Source: DATBSK01 sp964501785 (GTDB lineage: Bacteria > Actinomycetota > Acidimicrobiia > IMCC26256 > PALSA-555). From it: 64,000 bases of DNA. The stretch covers positions 62,001 to 126,000 of the forward strand of contig CAZCUD010000002.1 in the NCBI GenBank assembly GCA_964501785.1, given 5' to 3'. Both the position numbers and the translations under genes were made by a program. Shown here in pieces: positions 26,713-36,242 of the stretch. The notes beneath the pieces were generated by a model, which had not been told where the DNA came from, searched no databases, and saw only the letters and a program-made list of their open reading frames with translations. Positions within the stretch are counted from its first letter, which is position 1; each line of letters begins with the position of its first letter.

Positions 26713-29517
26713 ATGTCTCGACGACCGACCAAGGCACTGCAGGTGTTCCTGATCTGCGCGGCGGTGTTCGCGCTGATCATCGGAGCCACCGGGATGGCGG
26801 TCGCCGAAGACCCCGCCGTCGACACCACCGAGGCGACGACGCCGGACACCACAGCGGACACGACGCCCACGACCACCGCAGACACGACGCCGACCACCAC
26901 CGCAGACACGACGCCGACCACCACCGAAGACACGACGGCGACGACGGCGCCACAGGAGCCGAACCTCACGTCGCTCGACGTCAGCACCCAAGCTGCCGGC
27001 GCGAACCAGGTCGAGGTCACGAAGGCCGTGCAGCCTGGCGACCCTGCGGGCTCGTTCTCCATCCAGCTCCAGCGTCGGCAGTGCACGCTCGTGATCTTCT
27101 GCTCCTGGGTCAACGTGGGAGCCGCGCAGAGCGTCGCGTCGGGCGGCACCGCGTTGTGGTCCGACCTGAACGGCGGCACGCGCTACCGCCTGGTCGAGTC
27201 CGTGCCGACGGGCTGGTTGTTCGTCTCCGCGACTTGTGGAGGGGGCAGCTCGGCGACCACGAACGGCGTCGAGTTCCAGCACACGAGCAACGCGGCTTGG
27301 AACTGCACGTTCACAAACGCCAACAAGCAGGTCACGATCGAGAAAGCGTCCGACGGCCCCGACGCGGCGACGATCGCGCTCCAGCGCTGCACGTCGTGGG
27401 TCTTCGTGTGCCTCGGGTGGAGCAACATCGACTCGTCGTCCTACAGCGACGGCACGTCGAACACCTTCACCAGCGTGAGCGGCGGAGCGGCCGACCTCTA
27501 CCGCGTGGTCGAGACCGTGCCGAACGGCTACCGGCTCACCGACGTCTCGTGCTCCGGCGGAGCGACAGGCGAGAACCGCAACGGCCTGTTCGGACCCGTC
27601 GACGGCGCATGGTTCGCGCTGGACGCTGCCAACCCGACACGCAGCTGCACGTTCACCAACACCCAGAACCGGATCACGGTCACCAAGGCGACCGAACCCG
27701 GCGGCGTAGCGACGAGCTTCGAGATGAACGTCGAGAAGTGCGACGTAAACATCTTCGCCAACTGCCTCCTCGGCTGGTACCAGGTCGACGGATCGCCCGT
27801 CTCGATGACCGACGGCCAGACCGTCGAGTTCACCGGCGGCGACCTCGCCGACCCGGAGCTGTTCAACCGCTTCTTCCGCGTCCGTGAGAGCGACCCCGGC
27901 TCGGTGTGGGACGTCGACGTGTCCTGCACCGGCGAGTTCGCGGGCACGCAGTCAGGCGACCTCTACGAGGCGTTCGCGTTCAGCCTCAACCAGAACGTGC
28001 CCGCAACCGCCGACTGCCTGGTGACGAACTCGACCGACGCCGGCTCGATCACGGTCACGAAGGCGACCGACCCCGCGGACACTCACGGCAACAGCTTCGG
28101 CTTCAGCTTCGACGGCGACGACTTCAGCCTCGAGACCGGCCAGAGCGAGGCCTTCGGGCCGCTCGTCGCGGGTGAGTACACCATCGTCGAGACGGGCCTC
28201 CCCGACGGTTGGACGCTCGACGGCATCGACTGCGGTGACGCGTCGACCACGCCGGTCGACGACGGCGTGACCGTCGACCTCGCGGTCGGCCAGGACGTCA
28301 CGTGCACGTTCGAGAACACCACCGAGCTCGGCTCGATCACGGTCACCAAGGCGACCGATCCGGCGGACACCCACGCCTCCGAGTTCGACTTCTCCTTCGT
28401 CGACCTCGACGACGTGAACTCGCCGGCACCGACGACCTTCAGCCTGACGACCGGACAGTCGGAGGAGATCGACGGGCTGCTGCCGAGCTCCGAGGACGGC
28501 TATCGAATCCTCGAGACCGACCTCCCCGACGGCTGGACGCTCGACGACGTCGACTGCGGTGACGCGTCGACCACACCGGTCGAGGGCGGCATCGAGGTCT
28601 TCCTCACCGCCGGCGAGGACGTCGAGTGCACGTTCGACAACACGACCGAGCTCGGCGCGATCACCGTGGCCAAGGTCAGCGACCCGGCGGGCGGCGAGGA
28701 CTTCGACTTCGAGTTCGCCGACCTCGACGACCCGAACCTGCCGCCGGCCACGAGCTTCACGCTCGACGACGACGGCTCGCAGACCTTCGCCGGTCTGATC
28801 GCCTCGACCCTGAACGGGTACGAGATCCTCGAGACCGACCTGCCCGAGGGCTGGACGTTCGACGGCGTCGACTGCGGTGACGCGACCGTCAACGAGCTCG
28901 CCAACGGCGTGGCCGTGCTCCTCGCTGCGGGCCAGGAGGTCACCTGCACGTTCGGGAACTCCAACCCGACCGAGCCGGCGATCTCGATGACCAAGACACC
29001 CGACCCGGCGAGCGCGATCGTGGGAGACACGATCACCTACACCTACGTGGTCACCAACGAGGGCCCGGTGACGGTGAGCGACCTGACCGTCGTCGACACG
29101 CCGCTCGGCCCGGTCGACCTCGACACCACGACGCTGGCACCGAACGGACAGCCCGGCGACACCGCGACCGGCACGCTCACCCGTGCGGTGACCGACGCCG
29201 ACGCCGGTACGACCATCACCAACACGGCGCTCGCCACCGGCTTCGTCTCGTGCAACCCGGAGGTCGAGGTCTGCATCGAGGAGCGGGGCCGGACCGAGGT
29301 GACCGCCGAGGCCGAGACCTCCGTGGGCGTCGCCGCCGTCGGTGGTGAGGTCGTCACCAACGACCCGGGGGCGGGCACCAGCTCGGCCACGACCGGGAAC
29401 CTGCCCTTCACCGGCTCCGACCCGACGATCGGCATCGCCGCTGCCGTCGCCCTGCTGCTGGCAGGCGGGCTCCTGGTGCTGCTCGACCGCCGTCGCCGCC
29501 ACGGGCTGGGGGCGTAG
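26713..29517 (+). CDS. Modular LPFTG cell-surface protein
   Basis: 934 residues, secreted and probably anchored by a sortase. Order: signal peptide (about 8-33), a Thr/Asp/Pro spacer encoded by 24-bp repeats (about 37-80), then six related prealbumin/SpaA-like modules of about 90-115 residues. Each begins VTKA or similar with a following P-A or P-D, contains an I/V-ET-x-LPDGW-type motif and ends with C-TF-x-N before the next. A DUF11-like module (ISMTKTPDPASAIVGDTITY) precedes the sorting signal: LPFTG near residue 896, a TM helix and a basic tail RRRRHGLGA. ATG 26713 follows AAGGGGTG. Modules 4-6 (28048-28960) are most alike. No sortase gene is in the window. Likely an adhesin or surface stalk; that role is inference. 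Confidence 0.85.
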   Translation: MSRRPTKALQVFLICAAVFALIIGATGMAVAEDPAVDTTEATTPDTTADTTPTTTADTTPTTTADTTPTTTEDTTATTAPQEPNLTSLDVSTQAAGANQVEVTKAVQPGDPAGSFSIQLQRRQCTLVIFCSWVNVGAAQSVASGGTALWSDLNGGTRYRLVESVPTGWLFVSATCGGGSSATTNGVEFQHTSNAAWNCTFTNANKQVTIEKASDGPDAATIALQRCTSWVFVCLGWSNIDSSSYSDGTSNTFTSVSGGAADLYRVVETVPNGYRLTDVSCSGGATGENRNGLFGPVDGAWFALDAANPTRSCTFTNTQNRITVTKATEPGGVATSFEMNVEKCDVNIFANCLLGWYQVDGSPVSMTDGQTVEFTGGDLADPELFNRFFRVRESDPGSVWDVDVSCTGEFAGTQSGDLYEAFAFSLNQNVPATADCLVTNSTDAGSITVTKATDPADTHGNSFGFSFDGDDFSLETGQSEAFGPLVAGEYTIVETGLPDGWTLDGIDCGDASTTPVDDGVTVDLAVGQDVTCTFENTTELGSITVTKATDPADTHASEFDFSFVDLDDVNSPAPTTFSLTTGQSEEIDGLLPSSEDGYRILETDLPDGWTLDDVDCGDASTTPVEGGIEVFLTAGEDVECTFDNTTELGAITVAKVSDPAGGEDFDFEFADLDDPNLPPATSFTLDDDGSQTFAGLIASTLNGYEILETDLPEGWTFDGVDCGDATVNELANGVAVLLAAGQEVTCTFGNSNPTEPAISMTKTPDPASAIVGDTITYTYVVTNEGPVTVSDLTVVDTPLGPVDLDTTTLAPNGQPGDTATGTLTRAVTDADAGTTITNTALATGFVSCNPEVEVCIEERGRTEVTAEAETSVGVAAVGGEVVTNDPGAGTSSATTGNLPFTGSDPTIGIAAAVALLLAGGLLVLLDRRRRHGLGA
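26857..26940 (+). repeat. 24-bp tandem repeat encoding a Thr-rich spacer
   Basis: Three near-identical 24-bp units at 26857-26880, 26881-26904 and 26905-26928, plus a half unit, encode DTTPTTTA-type octapeptides. They lie directly after the signal peptide of the surface protein and could vary in number between strains, changing spacer length. Confidence 0.85.
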
Positions 29518-29544
29518 GCCCGGATCGGGCGCACCTGACGTGGG

Positions 29545-29582
29545 CGCGCCGCTCACCCCGTAGATTCGGGGTGAGCGGCGCG
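29545..29582 (+). terminator. Strong hairpin after the surface-protein gene
   Basis: Perfect 16-bp arms (29545-29560 and 29567-29582) with a 6-nt loop, 27 bases past the stop codon. It ends 23 bases before the acyl-CoA ligase ATG, which argues for ATG 29606 rather than GTG 29582, because the latter lies within the hairpin. No U-tract. Confidence 0.7.
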
Positions 29583-29605
29583 TGCCGCGTCTGGGAGCTC
29601 GCACG

Positions 29606-31234
29606 ATGGACTACAACCTGGCCGACCTCTGGGAGTGCGTCGTCGACGCCGTCCCCGCCAACGAGGCTCTGGTCTGCGGTGACCGGCGTCTGACGTTCGC
29701 CGAGGCCGACGAGCGCGCCAACCGCCTCGCCCACGTCCTGGCAGCACGCGGCATCGGGCCCGGCGACCACGTCGGCCTCTACCTGTACAACGGCACCGAG
29801 TACCTCGAGGCGATGTTGGCGGCGTTCAAGATCCGCGCCGTGCCGATCAACGTCAACTACCGCTACGTCGAGGACGAGCTCCGGTACCTGCTCGACAACT
29901 CCGACGCGAAGGCCCTGGTGTTCCACCGCGAGTTCGCGCCGAAGCTCGCCCACGTGCGTGCCGACCTCCCCGATCTCCGCACGTACCTGTCCGTCGACGA
30001 CTCCAGCGGGGCCGACCTCGGCCCGCTGGACGCGCTCGACTTCGAGGCTGCGCTCGCCGAAGCATCGCCGGCGCGCGACTTCGGCACGCGCTCGGCCGAT
30101 GATCTGTACATCCTGTACACGGGCGGCACGACCGGCATGCCGAAGGGCGTGATGTGGCGCCACGAGGACATCTTCTTCGGCGCGTTCGGTGGTGGCGGGC
30201 TCGGCAACCCCATCTCGAAGCCCGAGGACATCGCCGACCGTGCCCGCGCCGGCGCGAGCCGGGCGCTGCCGGCGTGCCCGTTCATGCACGGCACCGCGCA
30301 CTGGATGTCGTTCCTGACGCTCTTCGAGGGCGGCGCGGTGGTGATCGACCCGGAGCGCAGCCTCGACCCGGCGCACGTGTGGAAGCTCGTCGCCGACGAG
30401 CACGTCACCTTCCTCATCATCGTCGGTGACGCCATGGGGCGGCCGCTCGTCGAGGCCCTCGCGCACCTCGACCCGGCGCTCGACCTGTCGAGCCTCGTGA
30501 TGCTCCTGTCGGGCGGAGCGATCCTCTCCCCGGCGGTCAAGCGTCAGCTCGCCGCCCATCTCCCGACGACGATCGTCATCGACGGGATCGGCTCGTCCGA
30601 GGCCGGGGGGCAGGGCCAGATGGTGGCAACGAAGGACGGCGAGATCCCGGCGCAGCCCCGATTCATGATGACCCCGGAGAACACCGTGCTCGACGACGAC
30701 CTCGAGCCCGCGGGTGTCGGCGTCGTCGGGAAGCTCGCGCGCTCGGGGCGCATCCCCCTCGGCTACTACAAGGACGAGGCGAAGTCGGCCGAGACGTTCC
30801 CGGTCGTCGACGGCGTGCGCTGGTCGATCCCGGGTGACGCGGCGCGCCTCGAGGAGGACGGATCGATCACCGTCCTCGGGCGCGGCTCGGTGTCCATCAA
30901 TACCGGTGGCGAGAAGGTGTACCCCGAGGAGGTCGAAGGCGTGCTCAAGGGACACGACACGATCTTCGACGCAGTCGTCGTCGGGGTCCCTGACGAACGG
31001 TGGGGCGAGCGCGTCGTCGCCGTCATCCAGCCGCGCGGCGACGCGCGGCCGACGCTCGACGACCTCGCCGATCACCTGCGCACGCATCTCGCGGGGTACA
31101 AGACGCCACGCGACCTCGTGCTCGTCGAGAAGATCGTCAGGTCACCGTCGGGCAAGCCCGACTACCGGTGGGCGAAGCAGACGGCCGTCGCGAACCTGCT
31201 TCCGCACGATCCGAGCGCGGTGCCCGCGCCCTGA
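29606..31234 (+). CDS. Acyl-CoA synthetase (AMP-forming)
   Basis: 542-residue ANL-superfamily ligase that activates a carboxylic acid as acyl-AMP and then acyl-CoA. Motifs: the P-loop-like YTGGTTGMPKGVMWRH (near residue 170), the aromatic/GSSE-type GIGSSEAGGQG, the hinge GDAARLEEDGSITVLGR, and GGEKVYPEEVE, with the catalytic Lys in SPSGKPDYRWAK near the C-terminus. Resemblance is to FadD-type actinobacterial ligases, but chain-length specificity is not readable. GGGAG lies 9 bases before ATG 29606. The stop overlaps the next start (TGATG). Confidence 0.9.
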   Translation: MDYNLADLWECVVDAVPANEALVCGDRRLTFAEADERANRLAHVLAARGIGPGDHVGLYLYNGTEYLEAMLAAFKIRAVPINVNYRYVEDELRYLLDNSDAKALVFHREFAPKLAHVRADLPDLRTYLSVDDSSGADLGPLDALDFEAALAEASPARDFGTRSADDLYILYTGGTTGMPKGVMWRHEDIFFGAFGGGGLGNPISKPEDIADRARAGASRALPACPFMHGTAHWMSFLTLFEGGAVVIDPERSLDPAHVWKLVADEHVTFLIIVGDAMGRPLVEALAHLDPALDLSSLVMLLSGGAILSPAVKRQLAAHLPTTIVIDGIGSSEAGGQGQMVATKDGEIPAQPRFMMTPENTVLDDDLEPAGVGVVGKLARSGRIPLGYYKDEAKSAETFPVVDGVRWSIPGDAARLEEDGSITVLGRGSVSINTGGEKVYPEEVEGVLKGHDTIFDAVVVGVPDERWGERVVAVIQPRGDARPTLDDLADHLRTHLAGYKTPRDLVLVEKIVRSPSGKPDYRWAKQTAVANLLPHDPSAVPAP

Positions 31235-33258
31235 TGGCCAACCGCCTCGCCGACGAGACCAGCCCCTACCTCCGACAGCACGCGGACAACCCCGTCGACT
31301 GGTACCCGTGGGGTGAGGAAGCGTTCACCGCGGCGCGCGAGCGGGACGTTCCGATCCTGCTCTCGGTCGGCTACTCCTCGTGCCACTGGTGCCATGTCAT
31401 GGCGCACGAGTCGTTCGAGGACGGTGTGATCGCCGAGATCATGAACCGGCTCTTCGTCAACGTGAAGGTCGACCGCGAGGAACGGCCCGACGTCGACGCC
31501 ATCTACATGCAAGCCGTGCAGGCGATGACGGGCCAGGGCGGCTGGCCGATGACCGTCTTCCTCACGCCCGAGGGTCAGCCGTTCTTCGGCGGCACCTACT
31601 ACCCGAGCCGTGATCGGTCCGGCATGCCCGGGTTCCCGCGCGTGATGGCCGCGGTCGACGACGCGTGGCGCGACCGGCGCGACGACCTGCTCGACACCGC
31701 GAGCCGGCTCACCACGGCGATCGAGCGCGCCACCACGCTCGACGGTGGCGGCGACGGCGACCCGTCACCGGAGGTCCTCGACGAAGCCGTCACGCGCGTG
31801 CGGTCGCAGTTCGACCCGCGGTTCGGCGGCTTCGGACGGGCGCCGAAGTTCCCCCAGGCAATGACCATCGACTTCCTGCTGCGCTCCCACCTGCGCTCGC
31901 CCGACCCCCAGGTGCTCGAGATGGCCACGGTGAGCCTCGACGCGATGGCCGCCGGCGGGATGTACGACCAGGTCGGAGGGGGCTTCCACCGATACTCGGT
32001 CGACGAGCACTGGCTCGTCCCCCACTTCGAGAAGATGCTCTACGACCAGGCGCTGCTCACGAGCGCGTACCTCCACGCCCACCTGGTGACGGGCGAGCCC
32101 CGGCATCGGCGCATCGTGGAGGAGACGATCGGCTACGTCCTGCGCGACCTGCGCCACGATGCCGGTGGCTTCTTCTCGGCCGAGGACGCCGACTCCGAGG
32201 GCGTCGAGGGCAAGTTCTACCTCTGGTCGCTCGACGAGCTCGACGAGGTGCTCGGAGACCGCGCGGCCGACGTCGTCCGGTACTACGGCGCGACCCGCGG
32301 CGGGAACTTCACCGACCCCCACACCGGCTACTCCGGCAACATCCTGCACGTCGTCGATCGCCTCGAAGAGCCTTCCGACGCCGTCCAGCATGCCCGGGCC
32401 GCCCTCCGCGACCGACGCGAGGGCCGGGTGCGCCCAGGCCTGGACGACAAGGTGCTGCTGGCGTGGAACGCGCTCTTCCTCCGCTCGCTCGCCGAGGCGG
32501 CCGCCGCGCTCGATCGCGCCGACTGGATGGCCGCGGCACGCGCGAACGCCCACTTCCTCGTCACCGAGATGCGCGATGGCGACGGCCGCCTGCTGCGCTC
32601 GTGGCAGGACGGCCGCGCTGCGATCCCCGCGTACGCGGAGGACTACGCCGCGCTGGTCGAGGCGCTCCTCACGCTGGCCGAGGTCGACGACGTCACGTGG
32701 CTCGCCGAGGCGCGCGCGGTCGCCGACGACCTGCTCCGGCTCTTCGCCGACCCCGAGCACGGTGGCTTCTTCACGACGGGCAGCGACGCCGAGTCGCTGA
32801 TCGTGCGACCGAAGGACGCGCAGGACAACGCCACGCCGGCCGAGAACTCCCTCGCGACGAGCGCCCTGCTGCGACTCGCCGCCCTGACGGGCGAGACCCG
32901 GTACGAGGAGCCCGCGGCTGCCTGGCTCCGCGCGATGGCACCACTCGTCGGTGAGCACCCGACCGCGTTCGCCTACCTGCTGGGCGCGCTCGATCGCTGG
33001 CTGGCGCCACCCGTCGAGGTCGCGATCGTCGGTCCGCCCGGATCGCCGGCCACGGCCGCGCTGCGTCGCGAGGTCATCGGCCGCTTCCGGCCCAACCTGG
33101 TCACGCTCACGGCCCCACCCGGTCAGGGTGCCGACGTCTCACCGCTGCTGGCGGACCGCGAGCTCGTCGACGGCGAGCCCGCGGGCTACGTCTGCGAGCG
33201 CTACGCCTGCCGACGCCCGGTCACGACCCCCGAGGAGCTCCGCGCCCTCCTTGCGTGA
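31234..33258 (+). CDS. DUF255/YyaL-family thioredoxin-domain protein
   Basis: 674 residues of the YyaL/SSP411 type. The N-terminal thioredoxin-like DUF255 domain has NPVDWYPWGEEAF, the redox motif C50-H-W-C53 and KVDREERPDVD. A long (alpha/alpha)6-barrel-like region resembling N-acyl-glucosamine epimerases follows (GGGFHRYSVDEHWLVPHFEKMLYDQ, ENSLATSALLRL). The biochemical role of the family is not established. ATG 31234 overlaps the ligase stop. The final 38 bases overlap the convergent SulP gene. Confidence 0.9.
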   Translation: MANRLADETSPYLRQHADNPVDWYPWGEEAFTAARERDVPILLSVGYSSCHWCHVMAHESFEDGVIAEIMNRLFVNVKVDREERPDVDAIYMQAVQAMTGQGGWPMTVFLTPEGQPFFGGTYYPSRDRSGMPGFPRVMAAVDDAWRDRRDDLLDTASRLTTAIERATTLDGGGDGDPSPEVLDEAVTRVRSQFDPRFGGFGRAPKFPQAMTIDFLLRSHLRSPDPQVLEMATVSLDAMAAGGMYDQVGGGFHRYSVDEHWLVPHFEKMLYDQALLTSAYLHAHLVTGEPRHRRIVEETIGYVLRDLRHDAGGFFSAEDADSEGVEGKFYLWSLDELDEVLGDRAADVVRYYGATRGGNFTDPHTGYSGNILHVVDRLEEPSDAVQHARAALRDRREGRVRPGLDDKVLLAWNALFLRSLAEAAAALDRADWMAAARANAHFLVTEMRDGDGRLLRSWQDGRAAIPAYAEDYAALVEALLTLAEVDDVTWLAEARAVADDLLRLFADPEHGGFFTTGSDAESLIVRPKDAQDNATPAENSLATSALLRLAALTGETRYEEPAAAWLRAMAPLVGEHPTAFAYLLGALDRWLAPPVEVAIVGPPGSPATAALRREVIGRFRPNLVTLTAPPGQGADVSPLLADRELVDGEPAGYVCERYACRRPVTTPEELRALLA

Positions 33259-34963
33259 GGCCCGTCCGCGGCTCGGCGTGGTCAGCGGCCCTGGCGACGT
33301 GTGAGCGGGCATGGGCCACGGCATCCGGGAACGAGTCGAAGAGGTGATGCTCGTGCGCGAGCGCGTCGATCACCCCCACGGACCGCAGCGCGCGCACGTG
33401 CTCGGGTCGCGGGCCCTTCATCAGCACGGTGATGTGCCGCGCCTCGAGCTCGCGCACGATCTCGGAGAGCGCCTGCGCGCCCGTGGCGTCGAGCACCTGG
33501 ATGGCGGGGAGACGCAGGATGACGACGCGGACGTCGGCGACGGCCGTCAGCTCGGTGAGGAACCGCTGCGCCGCGCCGAAGAACAAGGCGCCGTCGATGC
33601 GGTAGGCGAGGATGTGGTCGTCGAGCAGGGACGCCTCGGTGTCGGCATCGACGTCACCGGCGTCATCGGCCGCGATCGGCTCGGCCGAGAACGTCGCGCT
33701 GCGGGCAACCGAGCGAAGCACCAGGACCACCGCGACCGCGACGCCGATCTCGACCGCGACGACCAGATCGAACACGACCGTGGCCGCCGCCGTGAGCAGG
33801 AAGACGACCGCGTCGCTGCGGGTCGCGCCGACGACGGCACGGACGGTGTGCGGCTCGACCATCCGCACGGCCGTCACCATGAGGACCCCGGCGAGGACTG
33901 CGAGGGGGATCCGTTCCACGATCCCGCTCGCGAACAGCACGACGAGGACCAGCACCAACGAGTGGACCACGGCCGACAGGCGCGTGCGCGCGCCGGCCCG
34001 CACGTTGACCGCAGTTCGGGCGATGGCGCCGGTGGCGGGCATGCCCCCGAAGAGTGGCGATGCCAGGTTGGCGAGGCCCTGCCCGAAGAGCTCGCGCTCG
34101 GGGTCGTGGCGCCGGTGATCGGTCATCCCGTCCGCGACGCGGGCCGACAGCAGGCTCTCGAGGCCGGCGAGGAACATCACGGCGAGCGCCGGACCCGCGA
34201 GGTCGCCGATGACGTCGGGAGTCACGGACGGGAAGGAGGGTGAGGGCAGCGACGACGGCAACGAGCCGATCCGCTCGACGCGGAGCCCGGCCACCTCGGC
34301 GACCGCGGTCGCGACCACGACCGCCAGCAGCGACGCCGGGAGCGACCGATGCAGGCGCGGGAGCAGGACCATGAGCGCGGCGACGAGCACGACGAGCCCG
34401 ACCGCCGCCAGATCGACTGCTCCGATCGCGTCTGCGCTCGCTCGAGCCGCGGCCAGCGCCGCGTTGTCGACGTCGGGCTTCTCCACGCCCAGTGCTGCCG
34501 GGACCTGCTGGCAGAAGATGATGAGCGCGACCCCGACCGTGAACCCCTCGACGACCGGCCACGGGATGAACGCGAGGAAGCGGCCGAGCCCCACCAGTGC
34601 CGCGACCACGAGTCCGATGCCGGCCAGCAGCCCGACCACGACGACGCCGTCGAAGCCGTGGTCCGCCACGATCGGCACGAGGACGACCGTCATCGCGCCG
34701 GTCGGTCCCGACACCTGCACGTTCGACCCACCGAAGACCGCGGCCACGATGCCCGCCACGATCGCCGTGACGAGCCCGGCCTCGGCCCCCAACCCGGTCG
34801 TGATGCCGAAGGCGAGCGCGAGGGGCAGCGCGACGACCCCGACGGTGATGCCCGCGACGACGTCGTGGCGCCAGCTCGTGGACAGGCCGGCGTAGTCGGC
34901 TCGGCGCGGCAGGAGACCCGTCACGCGACGGAGCCCGCCGCGCACGATGGCACGAGCACTCAC
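33221..34963 (-). CDS. SulP/SLC26 anion transporter with STAS domain
   Basis: 580-residue inner-membrane anion transporter. About 10-12 TM helices occupy residues 25-430, with the SulP features DVVAGITVGVVALPLALAFG and GGMPATGAIARTAVNVRAGA. The cytoplasmic STAS domain (about 445-550) has ILRLPAIQVLDATGAQAL. Family members move sulfate, bicarbonate or other anions; specificity is not readable. ATG 34963 overlaps the arsR stop (ATGA), so it is second in a two-gene operon with its likely regulator. The 3' end overlaps the DUF255 gene by 38 bp. Confidence 0.93.
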   Translation of the reverse strand: MSARAIVRGGLRRVTGLLPRRADYAGLSTSWRHDVVAGITVGVVALPLALAFGITTGLGAEAGLVTAIVAGIVAAVFGGSNVQVSGPTGAMTVVLVPIVADHGFDGVVVVGLLAGIGLVVAALVGLGRFLAFIPWPVVEGFTVGVALIIFCQQVPAALGVEKPDVDNAALAAARASADAIGAVDLAAVGLVVLVAALMVLLPRLHRSLPASLLAVVVATAVAEVAGLRVERIGSLPSSLPSPSFPSVTPDVIGDLAGPALAVMFLAGLESLLSARVADGMTDHRRHDPERELFGQGLANLASPLFGGMPATGAIARTAVNVRAGARTRLSAVVHSLVLVLVVLFASGIVERIPLAVLAGVLMVTAVRMVEPHTVRAVVGATRSDAVVFLLTAAATVVFDLVVAVEIGVAVAVVLVLRSVARSATFSAEPIAADDAGDVDADTEASLLDDHILAYRIDGALFFGAAQRFLTELTAVADVRVVILRLPAIQVLDATGAQALSEIVRELEARHITVLMKGPRPEHVRALRSVGVIDALAHEHHLFDSFPDAVAHARSHVARAADHAEPRTGLTQGGRGAPRGS

Positions 34964-35319
34964 GGACGCCCGCTGGCTCGCAGGTCAGCGAGGAGGTCCT
35001 GCCCTTCGGAAAGGGCGTTGATGAGCACGCGCTTCGCGACCTCGAGGAGCCGGACGAGCTCCGGGTCGCGGATCGCGTAGATCACCGACGCGCCTTCCTT
35101 GTGCGTGGTGACGACCCCGGCATGACGCAGCACCGCCAGCTGCTGCGACAGGTTCGGCAGCTCGACGCCGACCAGGGGCTGGAGCTCGCCGACCGAGTGC
35201 GGCCCCTCGGCGAGCACCTCGAGCACGCGCACCCGGGCGGGGTGCCCCAACGCCTTGAAGAGCTCCGCCTTGATCTCCGAGATGGGCGCGTTCACGACCG
35301 CCGCGCGTCGGCGTGGCAT
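34960..35319 (-). CDS. ArsR/SmtB-family transcriptional regulator
   Basis: 119-residue winged-helix repressor. The HTH core is KALGHPARVRVLEVLAEG through PNLSQQLAVLRHAGVV, followed by the wing (THKEGASVIYAI). No CxC-type metal site of ArsR/SmtB is obvious in helix alpha3, so the effector may not be a metal. ATG 35319 has GGAG upstream; the longer in-frame reading would translate the operator palindrome and is rejected. It probably represses its own operon, including the SulP gene. Confidence 0.9.
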   Translation of the reverse strand: MPRRRAAVVNAPISEIKAELFKALGHPARVRVLEVLAEGPHSVGELQPLVGVELPNLSQQLAVLRHAGVVTTHKEGASVIYAIRDPELVRLLEVAKRVLINALSEGQDLLADLRASGRP

Positions 35320-35336
35320 GCCAAGCTCCTCGATGA

Positions 35337-35370
35337 TTCGCTGAGTTGCGAGAATTCGCAACTCAGCGAA
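35337..35370. promoter_or_regulatory. Palindromic operator upstream of arsR-sulP
   Basis: A 34-bp dyad with perfect 15-bp arms (35337-35351 and 35356-35370) and a 4-bp centre, ending 18 bases before the ATG of the ArsR gene. Position and symmetry fit an autoregulatory ArsR operator overlapping the promoter. It is notably AT-richer than its surroundings. Confidence 0.7.
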
Positions 35371-35496
35371 GATACCGGACCGACCGGCGCAGCGACCCAT
35401 CGGCGCGGTGGTCCTGACGCGAGACGACGCCGCCCTGGGTGCAGGCGACGTCGGGGTATCAGATCGCCCGGCTCGGAGCCGGGCGCGAGGTCGCGG

Positions 35497-36150
35497 TCAG
35501 ATGCCGTCCGCGAGCTGCTCGGCCATGGCCCAGCCGTAGGCGATCATCGCCTCGCCCTTGCCCGGGTCGAGGACGCCCACCAGGTCGGCAGCGGCCTTGC
35601 CGCCGAGCTTCACGTGGCGGGTGTCGAGGACGGGCTCCACGCCCTTGCCCTTCTTGACCTTGAACGCCTTGTCGTCGTAGCGGCCGTCGCAGCCGAAGCG
35701 CCGGGCGAGGCGCCGGCCCCATGCCCGCTCCTCGCCGTTCGGGTTGTACTTGGGCCGCGGGCACACGTCGCTCAGCGAGCTCAGGAGCGCGTAGCCGGCG
35801 GGCTGACCGATGCGGGCCGCCACCAGCACGTCCTCGTCGGGGAACGAGATCGCGGCCCGGCGGTACAGCTCCCCCACCAGGCCCTCGAGGGTGGGCCGAG
35901 CGGCCCGGCCCTTCTTGACCGCACCGAGCCCCCACAGGATGCAGGGCGTGCCCCCGATGCGCTCCAGGGAGCCGAAGAGGAACCCCCCGATCTCGTCGTC
36001 CTCGGACGCCAGGATGATCAGGGGGAAGTGCTCCACGGCGGCATCGAGCTGCTGATCGTCGAGCGGGAGTCCGACGGCTTGCAGGAGCTGGCCCAGCTCG
36101 TCGAGCTCGGCCGGCTTCAAGGAGACGGAATCGCGGGACTCCACAGCCAT
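35497..36150 (-). CDS. Conserved-looking protein of unknown function
   Basis: 217 residues, cytoplasmic. The first half (LIILASEDDEIGGFLFGSLERIGGTPCILWGLGAV) has alternating strands and reads like an acetyltransferase-type fold, but no acetyl-CoA motif is present. The second half is basic (FKVKKGKGVEPVLDTRHVKLGG). Cys occur singly. No family is recognised. ATG 36150 is the first start. Upstream PPK2 is on the same strand after 93 bases. The 177 bases between this gene and the arsR start hold the operator and nothing else identified. Confidence 0.72.
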   Translation of the reverse strand: MAVESRDSVSLKPAELDELGQLLQAVGLPLDDQQLDAAVEHFPLIILASEDDEIGGFLFGSLERIGGTPCILWGLGAVKKGRAARPTLEGLVGELYRRAAISFPDEDVLVAARIGQPAGYALLSSLSDVCPRPKYNPNGEERAWGRRLARRFGCDGRYDDKAFKVKKGKGVEPVLDTRHVKLGGKAAADLVGVLDPGKGEAMIAYGWAMAEQLADGI

Positions 36151-36242
36151 GGAACGTCCATTGTGGCCGACGCGGACCCCCTACGGCCAGTCGATCGGTC
36201 GACACCCACACCCGCATCGCCAGCCCCGTCGCCCCACTCGGG

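Noticed and set aside
29582..29605. GTG 29582 as start of the acyl-CoA ligase
   Set aside because: It falls in the right arm of a strong hairpin and adds eight residues not seen in the family; ATG 29606 has a GGGAG.
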